A DNA stretch of 36,342 nucleotides from Flavobacterium sp. (lineage in GTDB: Bacteria > Bacteroidota > Bacteroidia > Flavobacteriales > Flavobacteriaceae): contig JAIXHM010000005.1 of NCBI GenBank assembly GCA_030145825.1, positions 1-36,342 of the forward strand. The letters are read 5' to 3'. The position numbers were made by a program, and so were the translations under genes. This document shows, one piece after another, positions 18,706-27,896 of the stretch (positions are counted from its first letter, which is position 1; each line of letters opens with the position of its first letter). The notes under the pieces were generated by a model. The model was given only the letters and a program-made list of their open reading frames with translations. It made no database searches and was not told where the DNA came from.

Positions 18706-20473
18706 CTTTTAAGAATTCTTTTTTAAGCTCTTGCAAACTTTTATTTTCAGTATTTTCATCTGCTGCTTTTACAATTATTTTTTCGATTTCTTTTCTTGAA
18801 TTTGGTGATAAAGCCTCATAGAATTTTTTGAGCAAATTATCATAATCGGGAAAAATCTCGTCTTCACTTAAATTTAATGAATAAATATAACTTAAACCAT
18901 CTGTTTTTTCTTTTTGTAAAGCGTTAGGCTCTTTTATAAATTCAATTAGTGTTTCTACAAAGTTTTTGTAAACTGCATCTCTATTTTCTACATTTATAAA
19001 TTCTTTATTACCAATGAAAGAAGCTATAATATTTTTTTGAACTGCTTTAGAGGCTGGAAATTTTTTCTTTACTTCTATTAAATTATTACTTAAACCTAAT
19101 AATTCGGCAGAAGAGTTTACTCGGCAAAATTTCATGATATATTTACCTGTTTCTGAATATAACGGATTATTTGTTAAAAACTTACAATACAAATCTATAG
19201 AATGTAACTCATCTCCTTTAGGTGAGGTTTGAAACACTGCAAATGATTCTTCCGACATTTTCAAAAACAATTTTGCATAGTATTGTGAGAAAATTGTTAA
19301 TCCATAAAAAGCTTTAATATCTGGAGTTGAAAGTTGCCTCATTTGGTCTAATTCCTGATCAATATTTTCTGTTGAAATATGACTTCCGATACTTGTAGAA
19401 CTTTTATCTAAAAGTAAATTTTTAATGCTTGCTAAAATTTCTTCTTTAGATTTATTTATTTGAATTTTAGATTTAAAATCGTTTGTAAACTTAATTGGCT
19501 TTAACAAACCTTTCATCATAAATCCTAAATTAGGCTCTTCATCTAATGAAAAAACAACTAATAATGCGTTAACTTGCTCTTTTTCGGTTGCATCTTTTTC
19601 ATTTGCTAATATTGTATTAATGGTGTTTTGTAAATCTGAAATAGAAACTTTTCCTTCCGAATTATTATAATTCATCAAATGCCCAAGAGCAAGTTCAGTT
19701 GAAGATGAAATATTTTGTTTACTGATTTTTTCAGCAGCTTCTTTCTTTACCTGATTACATTTTGAGTTATCGCAATTTTTTAAAATTTTAAGTAATTGGT
19801 GAGGAGAAAAATATTCTTTATATACTTCGTATAAATCTAATAAGTCGTTTCTAAGTTTTTTTTCTGAAACTTCTTTTTCTGTATCTCTAAAATCATTTTT
19901 GCTTTGAAAATCAATTTTTAATAAAGAAAAGTAAAGTTTATTTTGAGGATTTAAAGTATTTAAATTCAACAAACTATCGATTGTTGCGATTGATTTTGGT
20001 TTATCTTCTTTAATTTCGTTGTGCATATTTTTATCGCGATAATTAATGATTTTGCGCATTTTTAATTTTAGCACTTCATAATTATTTGGATATATTGCTC
20101 TAAAAACTGTCACTTGCTTATTGTACTTTTTTATATCAGTATAAAACGCAACCCAAAGCTTTGTAAAATCTTTGTTTTCTTTAGATAAATCTGATGCCTC
20201 AATAATTTCATTTGACTTTTTTTCTCCAAATAAATTAAAAGCCAATAGAGCTTCAATTTTTAACTTTTCGTTTGAATTATTTTTAAAAAAATCTTGTTTT
20301 TCCAACAACGCTTTGGCTTTTTCATAATTTCCTTCATAAGAAGAATAAGAAATTGCTTGATTCATTTCGTAAGAACCATTTTCACAATCAAAATAATATT
20401 GCTGAAAGAGTTTAAACTGCGAAAAACCTAAATTTGATATGCCTAATATTAAAACTAAAATAATTATTTTCAT
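18686..20473 (-). CDS. Secreted hypothetical protein (alpha-helical, possibly TPR-like)
   Basis: 595 aa; signal peptide MKIIILVLILGISNLGFSQ; helix-rich body; no family recognised. Confidence 0.7.
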   Translation of the reverse strand: MKIIILVLILGISNLGFSQFKLFQQYYFDCENGSYEMNQAISYSSYEGNYEKAKALLEKQDFFKNNSNEKLKIEALLAFNLFGEKKSNEIIEASDLSKENKDFTKLWVAFYTDIKKYNKQVTVFRAIYPNNYEVLKLKMRKIINYRDKNMHNEIKEDKPKSIATIDSLLNLNTLNPQNKLYFSLLKIDFQSKNDFRDTEKEVSEKKLRNDLLDLYEVYKEYFSPHQLLKILKNCDNSKCNQVKKEAAEKISKQNISSSTELALGHLMNYNNSEGKVSISDLQNTINTILANEKDATEKEQVNALLVVFSLDEEPNLGFMMKGLLKPIKFTNDFKSKIQINKSKEEILASIKNLLLDKSSTSIGSHISTENIDQELDQMRQLSTPDIKAFYGLTIFSQYYAKLFLKMSEESFAVFQTSPKGDELHSIDLYCKFLTNNPLYSETGKYIMKFCRVNSSAELLGLSNNLIEVKKKFPASKAVQKNIIASFIGNKEFINVENRDAVYKNFVETLIEFIKEPNALQKEKTDGLSYIYSLNLSEDEIFPDYDNLLKKFYEALSPNSRKEIEKIIVKAADENTENKSLQELKKEFLKAKNTKL

Positions 20474-20476
20474 TTA

Positions 20477-21631
20477 TTAATCTTTAAAAAATTCTACTCC
20501 ATTTTCACCAACAAGACCTTTTCCTGATGAAGTAGTTACTTCAAATAATCCAAAATACCAGCGATTGCTAATCTCAATTCCAGTAGTACTTTTAATTGAA
20601 TTATATTTAGTTTCAATAGGTTTGTATATAGTATTCATCAATATAAAACCATATTTGTCATCTTTTTGAAGCTTTCCATTTCGTGCTATTTCAGAATATT
20701 CGCAAGGTAACACTAGTTCATTTTTTTCGGTTACTAATCCGTATTTATTATTGAGCTTAACTTTAAAACATTTTTGTCCGTGATAATAACCAAAATTTTC
20801 AATCGCATCGTATTTTAGTTCAACCAATATTTTTTTTCTTTTGGAAGCAATACCATATTTATCTTTTTTCCTTACCACAAACCAGTCGCTATATCTATTT
20901 TCAATAACCTCGTCGAATTGTTTTAAAAACTCAGAATTTTCAAAATCTTTATCAACTCTTTCATCGAAAGTCATTTCTTCGACTACTTTTACATTATCAT
21001 ACAGTAATTCGATATTATCTTTTTTAACTATTCGATTATCAAGAAATTTTTCTTTTACCAGAGCTCCTTTTGCAATCCATACAAACTGAACATTTTTTTC
21101 ATCTTCTTCATCCCAAGAGGGATAAATTTTTAAATATTCGACAGGAATAACAATTTTTCCTACTGAATTTATTAACCCTTCAAATTTTCCCTTACTAACT
21201 TTGTAACTATTATTTTTTGTAGTTTCAATTGAAGAATACTCGCATTTTATAATTTCTTTGTTATTAGAATAAACACCAGCATTTCCATTTTTGTAAACTA
21301 CAAAGGAGTTTGAATCGTCTCTAAACAATTTAATGGAATCGTAATTTTTTTCAACTGGTAATAAAACATTTAGCTTTTCATCGATTACAAAATAACCAGC
21401 ATCTTTTTTAACAACATAACGTGAAGCAAATTTATTTTTATAATCTATTGTAAAATCTTTTATTTCTTTATAAATAGGTTTTACTTTGATGTTTCCTAAA
21501 GTATCTGATAATCCCCATAAATCTTTAACACGATAAGGGATTAAAACATTTTTTTGAGTAGATTGAGAAAATAGTTCTGTTGAAAATAATAGTACTAAAA
21601 AAAATAAACTAGATTTAATTACAAATCTCAT
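20477..21631 (-). CDS. WG repeat-containing secreted protein
   Basis: Signal peptide then repeated '(K)DLWGLSDTLGNIKVKPIYKEI', 'GKFEGLINSVGKIVIPVEY', 'NKYGLVTEKNELVLPCEYSEI', WG_beta_rep pattern. Confidence 0.88.
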   Translation of the reverse strand: MRFVIKSSLFFLVLLFSTELFSQSTQKNVLIPYRVKDLWGLSDTLGNIKVKPIYKEIKDFTIDYKNKFASRYVVKKDAGYFVIDEKLNVLLPVEKNYDSIKLFRDDSNSFVVYKNGNAGVYSNNKEIIKCEYSSIETTKNNSYKVSKGKFEGLINSVGKIVIPVEYLKIYPSWDEEDEKNVQFVWIAKGALVKEKFLDNRIVKKDNIELLYDNVKVVEEMTFDERVDKDFENSEFLKQFDEVIENRYSDWFVVRKKDKYGIASKRKKILVELKYDAIENFGYYHGQKCFKVKLNNKYGLVTEKNELVLPCEYSEIARNGKLQKDDKYGFILMNTIYKPIETKYNSIKSTTGIEISNRWYFGLFEVTTSSGKGLVGENGVEFFKD

Positions 21632-21653
21632 AAAATTGCTTTTGAATAAAAAA

Positions 21654-21684
21654 CAAAGCTATTCATTTATAAAATGGTAAACAA
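21654..21684 (-). promoter_or_regulatory. Bacteroidota-type promoter for the WG-repeat/18686 operon
   Basis: Minus strand TTG (21684-21682), 20 nt spacer, TAGCTTTG (21661-21654), 23 nt upstream of the start codon. Confidence 0.55.
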
Positions 21685-21728
21685 AGAAACTATATAAGAA
21701 TAACCCTATATTTTTATACAATTAGTAT

Positions 21729-22004
21729 TTATTTTGAAATAATGTAAAAAAACATAACTGAAATTAAAACAAAAGCACCTAAAAAAAATAGCAATCTTTT
21801 TCTTCGTTGTTTGTTTTCATTTTGAAGTCTGTTTCTAATTTCTTCTAATAATTCAGGAGTTGCTTTAATTGGATCATGACCAATCTCATTAACATTTGAA
21901 TGATAATCTCCAAAACTTAGCTTTTCTCTTCGTTGACTTCTTTTTTGAGAACGATTAAACTTTAAACTCTGTATTGCATGAGACATTACACCTTCGCCAG
22001 CCAT
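21729..22004 (-). CDS. Small hypothetical protein with C-terminal TM anchor
   Basis: 91 aa, basic N-terminus, one C-terminal hydrophobic segment. Confidence 0.6.
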   Translation of the reverse strand: MAGEGVMSHAIQSLKFNRSQKRSQRREKLSFGDYHSNVNEIGHDPIKATPELLEEIRNRLQNENKQRRKRLLFFLGAFVLISVMFFYIISK

Positions 22005-22057
22005 AACTTTTTATTACTTATACGCTCTGTTATTTTAAAAAGTTACAAAAAACTAAA

Positions 22058-22399
22058 CTATAAGATTTTGCTAGCTAAATATTTTCCTATCCTATATGCA
22101 AAGTAAACTCCGAAAACTAAAATTACATTAGTAACAAACACATATAAAGTATAGAGCAATTTATCTTCTATCGAATTGAAACAAAAATTTGAAAAAATAC
22201 AAATATCTATTGGTTCTTTTACAAATTGAGTCATTACAAAACTTATTGACAATAAACCTATTAAAACAATTAAAATATACTTTAAACCGTTTTTCTTTGG
22301 TTTCTTACCTGTAGGTTTAAAAATGTTCCTTTCTTCTTCTGTTCTCTTATTATTTTGTAACGACCAAATTACTTTTTTTGCTTCGTCATCTACATTCAT
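22058..22399 (-). CDS. Small hypothetical membrane protein (2 TM)
   Basis: 113 aa with two hydrophobic segments; no family recognised. Confidence 0.6.
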   Translation of the reverse strand: MNVDDEAKKVIWSLQNNKRTEEERNIFKPTGKKPKKNGLKYILIVLIGLLSISFVMTQFVKEPIDICIFSNFCFNSIEDKLLYTLYVFVTNVILVFGVYFAYRIGKYLASKIL

Positions 22400-22442
22400 A
22401 TCAAAAACTAATTACAAGTTCAAAAACAAAGTTCAACTATTT

Positions 22443-23813
22443 TTATTTCAATAACGTAACTAATGTTGCAAAGTCAACTGTTTGTTGTTCTCCAGTAACC
22501 AAATTCTTAATACTAAAAACTTGTTTAGAAATTTCTTCTTCGCCAACAATTACAGCATAAGGAATTGCTCTTTTATCAGCATGTTGAAATTGCTTTCCTA
22601 TTTTGGCACTATCAGGATACATTTCTACTTTAATTCCATCTTGTCTTAGTTTTGTAACAGCTTTCATAGCATATTTTGCTTCTTCTAATCCTAAGTTTAA
22701 AAACAAAACTTTTGAAGTTTTTGTTACAGTCTCAGGAAATAAGTTTAATTCCTCAATTACTAAGGCAATTCTATCTAAACCAAAAGATATTCCCACTCCA
22801 CTCATATTTTTTAAACCAAAAATCCCAGTCAAATCATCATATCTTCCACCACCACCAATTGATCCCATGGCAACGCCTTCTGGAGCAGCAACTTCAAAAA
22901 TAGCACCTGTATAATAATTTAAACCACGAGCTAAAGTAACATCTAAATCAAAATTTGCCGATTGTAAACCTATTTCAGATATATTATCACATATAAATTG
23001 TAGCTCTTCTACTCCTTTCATTCCTTCAGTTGAAGAAGCTAAAAGTTGTGCTAGCTTTTCAATTTTCTCAGAAATTGTACCTGTAAAATTAAATAATGGT
23101 TGAACTTTTATTATAGCTGCTTCTGAAATGCCTTTTTCTAACATTTCTTTCTTTACACCATCTTCTCCTATTTTATCTAATTTATCTAAAGCAACCGTAA
23201 AATCTATTAATTTATCTGAAGCACCAATTACCTCTGCAATTCCTGATAATATTTTTCTATTATTTACTTTAATAGTTACTCCTTTTAATCCCAATTGCGT
23301 AAAAACCGAATCGTACAACTGTACTAGTTCAACTTCTTGCCACAAAGAATTAGAACCTACAACATCCGCATCACATTGATAAAATTCTCTGAAACGACCT
23401 TTCTGAGGACGATCGGCACGCCAAACCGGTTGAATTTGATATCGTTTAAATGGAAACTCAATTTCATTTTGGTGCATTACCACATAACGCGCAAAAGGAA
23501 CAGTTAAATCGTAACGCAATGCTTTTTCTGAAATCTTAGAAGTTAATTGTTTATAGTTTATGGTTTGTAATTCGTCCATTGAAACTTTATCCAAGTAATC
23601 TCCAGAATTTAAAATTTTAAAAATCAATCGGTCACCTTCTTCACCATATTTTCCCATTAAGGTTTCCGAATTTTCAAACGTTGGTGTTTCTATAGGTTGA
23701 AATCCAAACTTCTCGAAATTCTCTTTAATAATCGAAAAAATATAATTGCGTTTCGCAACTTCAATTGGCGAAAAATCGCGTGTTCCTTTTGGTATTCCTG
23801 GCTTTTTTGACAT
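22443..23813 (-). CDS. hisS: Histidyl-tRNA synthetase
   Basis: [22 protein letters not shown]...[12 protein letters not shown]...'[25 protein letters not shown]', 'GGGGRYDDL'. Start placed at 23813; the track's 23834 start comes from a flanking repeat. Confidence 0.96.
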   Translation of the reverse strand: MSKKPGIPKGTRDFSPIEVAKRNYIFSIIKENFEKFGFQPIETPTFENSETLMGKYGEEGDRLIFKILNSGDYLDKVSMDELQTINYKQLTSKISEKALRYDLTVPFARYVVMHQNEIEFPFKRYQIQPVWRADRPQKGRFREFYQCDADVVGSNSLWQEVELVQLYDSVFTQLGLKGVTIKVNNRKILSGIAEVIGASDKLIDFTVALDKLDKIGEDGVKKEMLEKGISEAAIIKVQPLFNFTGTISEKIEKLAQLLASSTEGMKGVEELQFICDNISEIGLQSANFDLDVTLARGLNYYTGAIFEVAAPEGVAMGSIGGGGRYDDLTGIFGLKNMSGVGISFGLDRIALVIEELNLFPETVTKTSKVLFLNLGLEEAKYAMKAVTKLRQDGIKVEMYPDSAKIGKQFQHADKRAIPYAVIVGEEEISKQVFSIKNLVTGEQQTVDFATLVTLLK

Positions 23814-23827
23814 TTTAAATTTTATTT

Positions 23828-23891
23828 TTGTCATGTTGAGCGAAGTCGAAACATCTCATAATGAGATTCCTCTTTTCACTCGGAATGACAA
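23828..23891. repeat. Convergent pair of B-type palindromic elements (BIME-like)
   Basis: Left TGTC-ATGTT-GAGCGAAGTCGA-AACAT-CTC. Right (minus) TGTC-ATTCC-GAGTGAAAAGA-GGAAT-CTC. Confidence 0.8.
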
Positions 23892-24019
23892 GACGTTATA
23901 TTTACTGCAAATATCGAACTTAAAACTGATTCATAAAAATTAAATATTTACTCTTTTACTTTACACTTTTTACTTTTTACTTGTAACAATTTTAAGTTAG
24001 TTAAGTCTAATAGTTAACT

Positions 24020-25261
24020 ATGGTAGGATTATTTAAAGAAAACACAAAGATAGCATTAGACTCTATCAAAAGTCAGGCGTTAAGAACAACGCTTACTGTT
24101 ATCATCATTTTAATTGGTATTACGTTTCTTGTTGGTATTTTAACACTTACAAAAGCCCTAGAAAACAGTTTATTTGGAAACTTTGCTTCTATGGGAGCCA
24201 ATACGTTTTCGATAAGTCAATATGATTTTTCTTCAGAAATTAACCAAAATAACGAAGAGTTCAAACCAAATCCTATCATAAGTTATCCTGAAGCAAAGGC
24301 TTTTAAAGATCGCTATAATTTTCCATTTACAACGACTTCACTTTCTTTTACCGCAGCTTCAAGTATTGAAGTAAAACACGAAGGAGAGAAAACTGATCCT
24401 GAGATTACAATTGTTGGTGTAGACGAAAACTTTTGTCCTAACAAGGGTTTAGAAGTGGTTAAAGGAAGAAATTTTAATGCTTTTGATGTTATTAACAATA
24501 ATTACGTTTGTGTATTAGGTTCCGATTTCGAAAAAGGTTTATTTAAAGATAAAAATCCTATTGATAAAACTATCTCAATTCGTGGTGCCAAATTTAAAGT
24601 TATTGGGGTTCTAAAGGAAAAAGGTTCCACTTTTGGGAACAGCCAAGATTTAAGAGTTTTAATTCCTAATCAAATTGCACGTTCAATATTTTCTCAACCT
24701 AACATTAATTACGATTTATCGGTAATGATAAATAAAGAAGGACTTCTAAATGAAGCTGTTGATAATGCTAAAATTACAATGCGTCAAATTCGTCATTTAA
24801 ACCCAATTGAAAAAGAAAATTTTGGTATTTCGAGAAGTGATGATTTAATTCAACGATTGGGCGATAATATTGCCGTTATCAATTGGATTGCAATTGTAAT
24901 TGGTGCTATTACCGTTTTTGGTTCTACAGTAGCTTTAATGAATATTATGTTAGTTTCAGTTACCGAAAGAACTAGAGAAATAGGAATTAGAAAAGCATTA
25001 GGTGCCAAAAAATCTACAATTGCTTGGCAATTCTTTACAGAAACTTTTGTGATTAGTCAAATTGGTGGAATTTTAGGAATAATCTTCGGAATTCTTTTAG
25101 GTTCAGGAATCGCAATGGGATTTGGATTTACATTTTCAATTCCGTGGTTGGCCATTATTGCAGCTTTTATTACAACATTTTTGGTAACCATTATTTCTGG
25201 TTTGTTTCCTGCTATTAAAGCTTCAAAACTAGATCCTGTGGAAGCATTGCGTTATGAGTAA
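24020..25261 (+). CDS. ABC transporter permease (MacB-like, FtsX domain)
   Basis: MacB_PCD plus FtsX: 'NIMLVSVTERTREIGIRKALGAKKSTIAWQF', C-terminal 'PAIKASKLDPVEALRYE'. Confidence 0.93.
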   Translation: MVGLFKENTKIALDSIKSQALRTTLTVIIILIGITFLVGILTLTKALENSLFGNFASMGANTFSISQYDFSSEINQNNEEFKPNPIISYPEAKAFKDRYNFPFTTTSLSFTAASSIEVKHEGEKTDPEITIVGVDENFCPNKGLEVVKGRNFNAFDVINNNYVCVLGSDFEKGLFKDKNPIDKTISIRGAKFKVIGVLKEKGSTFGNSQDLRVLIPNQIARSIFSQPNINYDLSVMINKEGLLNEAVDNAKITMRQIRHLNPIEKENFGISRSDDLIQRLGDNIAVINWIAIVIGAITVFGSTVALMNIMLVSVTERTREIGIRKALGAKKSTIAWQFFTETFVISQIGGILGIIFGILLGSGIAMGFGFTFSIPWLAIIAAFITTFLVTIISGLFPAIKASKLDPVEALRYE

Positions 25262-25274
25262 TAATGGTTAGTGC

Positions 25275-25309
25275 ATTTTTACTTTTTACTTTTTACTTTT
25301 TACTTTTAC
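25275..25309. repeat. Heptamer tandem repeat (TTTTTAC)n
   Basis: tttttac x4 plus ttttac, running into the stop codon of prmC. A related degenerate tract lies at 23946-23981. Confidence 0.7.
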
Positions 25310-26205
25310 AAAGAACACTTAATCATCCTATCATTACCTTTTAAATCTTTTCTCAATTCGATATTTTGATAACCAAGTTGGATTAACATTTCAACTGTTT
25401 CTTTGCCTAAATATTGATTGATTTCAAAAAAAAGAAAACCACTGGGTTTTAAAGCTTGCAATGCTAGTTGGGCAATTTTTCTGTAGAAAAGCAAAGCATC
25501 GTTGTCTTCTACAAATAGTGCCAAATGCGGTTCATATTCTAAGACATTCTTTTTGATTTCTACTTTTTCTAAATTTCGAACATAAGGTGGATTGGAAACT
25601 ATAATATCTAATTTAGGAAGACTTCTCGACTCCGCTCGAAGTGACAATAAATCTTCAACTTTTAAAATATCTGACTGAATAAAATTTACTTGAACTTCTT
25701 TTTGCTTCGCATTAAACTTTGCAACTTCCAATGCTTCTCCAGAAATATCAATTGCAAAAACTTCAGCTTCTGGTAAATTAGTTTTTAAACTAATCGGAAT
25801 ACAGCCAGTTCCAGTTCCAATGTCTAGAATGAACATCTCGACTCCGCTCGATGTGACATTCTTTTGACTTTCAACTTTCGTCTTTACACTTTCAATAATC
25901 CATTCAACTAATTCTTCTGTTTCAGAACGCGGAATTAAAGTATTATCATTCACTTTAAATGACATTCCATAAAACCAAGCTTCACCTAAAATATATTGAA
26001 TTGGTTTTTCTTGTTTTAAATCGGAAATGATAGTTTCCCACTCTGCAATATTTTGAATTTCAAAATCAGGTTTTAAGGAAAAATCAATTCGTCTAAAGTC
26101 ATAAAAATATTCTGTAATCATAAAGAAAAAAATATCTATTTCTTCTACATCATAAATTAATTCTAACTGATTCTGAAATTGTATTTTAAGTTCTTTTATT
26201 TTCAC
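25306..26205 (-). CDS. prmC: Peptide chain release factor N(5)-glutamine methyltransferase, with two repeat-derived insertions
   Basis: 'PIQYILGEAWFYGMSFKVNDNTLIPRSETEELV', 'ILDIGTGTGCIPISL', 'DIIVSNPPYV'. Confidence 0.93.
   Translation of the reverse strand: MKIKELKIQFQNQLELIYDVEEIDIFFFMITEYFYDFRRIDFSLKPDFEIQNIAEWETIISDLKQEKPIQYILGEAWFYGMSFKVNDNTLIPRSETEELVEWIIESVKTKVESQKNVTSSGVEMFILDIGTGTGCIPISLKTNLPEAEVFAIDISGEALEVAKFNAKQKEVQVNFIQSDILKVEDLLSLRAESRSLPKLDIIVSNPPYVRNLEKVEIKKNVLEYEPHLALFVEDNDALLFYRKIAQLALQALKPSGFLFFEINQYLGKETVEMLIQLGYQNIELRKDLKGNDRMIKCSL
25621..25646 (-). repeat. B-type element inside prmC (copy 1)
   Basis: Minus strand TGTCACTTCGAGCGGAGTCGAGAAGT, 26/26 identical to 11288-11313; read as L-S-L-R-A-E-S-R-S. 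Confidence 0.9.
25833..25858 (-). repeat. B-type element inside prmC (copy 2)
   Basis: Minus strand TGTCACATCGAGCGGAGTCGAGATGT; read in a different frame as N-V-T-S-S-G-V-E-M. Confidence 0.9.
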
Positions 26206-26275
26206 TTTAACTATTTGATTATTTTATTGTTTTCGATACAATTTTCTTTCAGAAAATCACTCAAACTGACGAAAA

Positions 26276-26770
26276 CTATAATTTTTTTATCATCCAAACA
26301 TCGCAACTAGTATGTCCTGTTGCTCCAAGTGGTTTATCTAAATATTGAAAACCCATTTTTTCATAAAGTTTTCTTGCATTTTCCATAAAAGGCAATGTTT
26401 CTAAATAACAAAACTTAAAACCTTGTTCTTTTGCAAAAACGAAACATTTTTCGATAATTTGTTTACCAAATCCTAAACCTCTGGCTTCTGGTGCAAAATA
26501 CATTTTTTGCAATTCGCAAACTTCATTATTGTCATGCTGAACTTGATTCTGCATCTTTAAGGAAGCTAAACCTCCTCCACCTACTATTTTCCCTTCGTTT
26601 TCAATAACAAAATAAATAGATTTAGGTTCTTGATACACTTCATATAAAGTATCTAAAATAGGATCAGCGTAAGCTGTTCCTACTTTTGGTGCATTTAACT
26701 CGTCAAAAACATTACGAATTATAGTTGCAATTTGTGCATTATCGTCTTTTTTAATCGCTCTAATATTCAT
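26276..26770 (-). CDS. GNAT family N-acetyltransferase, with repeat-derived insertion
   Basis: 'VCELQKMYFAPEARGLGFGKQIIEKCFVFAKEQGFKFCYLETLPFMENARKLYEKMGF'. Start placed at the internal Met MNIRAIKKDD. Confidence 0.92.
   Translation of the reverse strand: MNIRAIKKDDNAQIATIIRNVFDELNAPKVGTAYADPILDTLYEVYQEPKSIYFVIENEGKIVGGGGLASLKMQNQVQHDNNEVCELQKMYFAPEARGLGFGKQIIEKCFVFAKEQGFKFCYLETLPFMENARKLYEKMGFQYLDKPLGATGHTSCDVWMIKKL
26530..26557 (+). repeat. B-type element inside the GNAT gene
   Basis: TGTC-ATGCT-GAACTTGATTC-TGCAT-CT. The antisense codes for KMQNQVQHDNN. Confidence 0.75.
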
Positions 26771-26837
26771 AATGTAAAAGTAATTAAATTCAGACAAGAA
26801 ATAGAGAATCACAATCTAAAAACATTAATTTTGTAAG

Positions 26838-27896
26838 ATGATGACACATGAATATTTTATGCAACGCGCCATTCAATTGGCAAAAAATGGATTAGGAACC
26901 ACTTATCCAAATCCGCTTGTAGGAAGTGTTATTGTACACAACGGAAAGATTATTGGCGAAGGTTGGCATAAAAAAGCTGGTGAACCTCATGCTGAAGTTA
27001 ACGCTGTAAATTCGGTTAAAGATAAGTCTTTACTAAAAGAAGCGACTATTTATGTAACACTAGAACCATGTAGCCATTTTGGAAAAACGCCACCTTGTTG
27101 CGATCTTATTATAGCAAATGAAATTCCAAATGTTATTGTAGGAACCATTGATCCGTTTGCTAAAGTTGCAGGAACAGGAATTCAAAAATTAATAGATTCT
27201 GGTAAAAATGTAGTCGTGGGAATCTTAGAAAAAGAATGCCAGGAATTAAACAAAAGATTTTTCACTTTTCATCAAAAAAAGCGCCCTTATATTATTTTAA
27301 AATGGGCCGAAAGTGAAGATGGTTTTCTTGCACCAGATAAAATTCTTAGACAAGCTCAGAATGACAATCGCCCTTATTGGATTACCAATATTTATTCGCG
27401 ACAATTGGTTCATAAATGGCGAACTGAAGAACAAGGAATTCTTGTTGGTACACAAACTGTCTTAGATGACAACCCTAGTTTAGACGCACGAGATTTTTTT
27501 GGAACTAATCCTACCCGAATAATAATTGATAAAAGCAATAAGATTGATGAGTCCTTTATTGTGAAAAACGGAAAAATCAATACTTTAATATTTTCAGAAT
27601 CTATTTTTTTAACAGAAATTCAAAAATATTCACATAAAAAAAGTATATTTGATACTCATTTTTTATTTTTCCTACTAAATGAATTATACCACGAAAACAT
27701 TCAATCTGTTATAATTGAAGGTGGTAAAAAAACTTTGGAATCGTTTCTTGAAAAAAATCTTTGGGACGAAGCTCGAGTTTTTGTTGGAAAAAATAAATTA
27801 TACAACGGATTAAAAGCCCCAAAAATTAAAGCAACTCATTGTGAACATCAATTCATAATGAATGATGAACTAAAAACATATAGAAATTATGATTGA
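26838..27896 (+). CDS. ribD: Bifunctional diaminohydroxyphosphoribosylaminopyrimidine deaminase / 5-amino-6-(5-phosphoribosylamino)uracil reductase, with repeat-derived insertion
   Basis: 'HAEVNAVNSV...YVTLEPCSHFGKTPPCCDLI', 'KWAESEDGF', 'WITNIYSRQLVHKWRTEEQGILVGTQTVLDDNPSLDAR'. Confidence 0.95.
   Translation: MMTHEYFMQRAIQLAKNGLGTTYPNPLVGSVIVHNGKIIGEGWHKKAGEPHAEVNAVNSVKDKSLLKEATIYVTLEPCSHFGKTPPCCDLIIANEIPNVIVGTIDPFAKVAGTGIQKLIDSGKNVVVGILEKECQELNKRFFTFHQKKRPYIILKWAESEDGFLAPDKILRQAQNDNRPYWITNIYSRQLVHKWRTEEQGILVGTQTVLDDNPSLDARDFFGTNPTRIIIDKSNKIDESFIVKNGKINTLIFSESIFLTEIQKYSHKKSIFDTHFLFFLLNELYHENIQSVIIEGGKKTLESFLEKNLWDEARVFVGKNKLYNGLKAPKIKATHCEHQFIMNDELKTYRNYD
27342..27368 (-). repeat. B-type element inside ribD
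   Basis: Minus strand TGTC-ATTCT-GAGCTTGTCTA-AGAAT. The sense strand reads K-I-L-R-Q-A-Q-N-D-N. Confidence 0.75.

Noticed and set aside
262-23943. Other antisense track ORFs (262-492, 1733-2089, 3415-3636, 6911-7135, 7136-7345, 11941-12138, 13469-13666, 14529-14774, 16745-16954, 17512-17721, 20841-21089, 22378-22560, 22603-22914, 22676-22903, 23128-23379, 23746-23943)
   Set aside because: All lie opposite or out of frame within strongly supported genes, with no family signature or RBS evidence.
26826-26838. Leaderless promoter (TAATTTTG) for ribD
   Set aside because: The -7-like box is present, but no TTG occurs at the required distance, so support is too weak.
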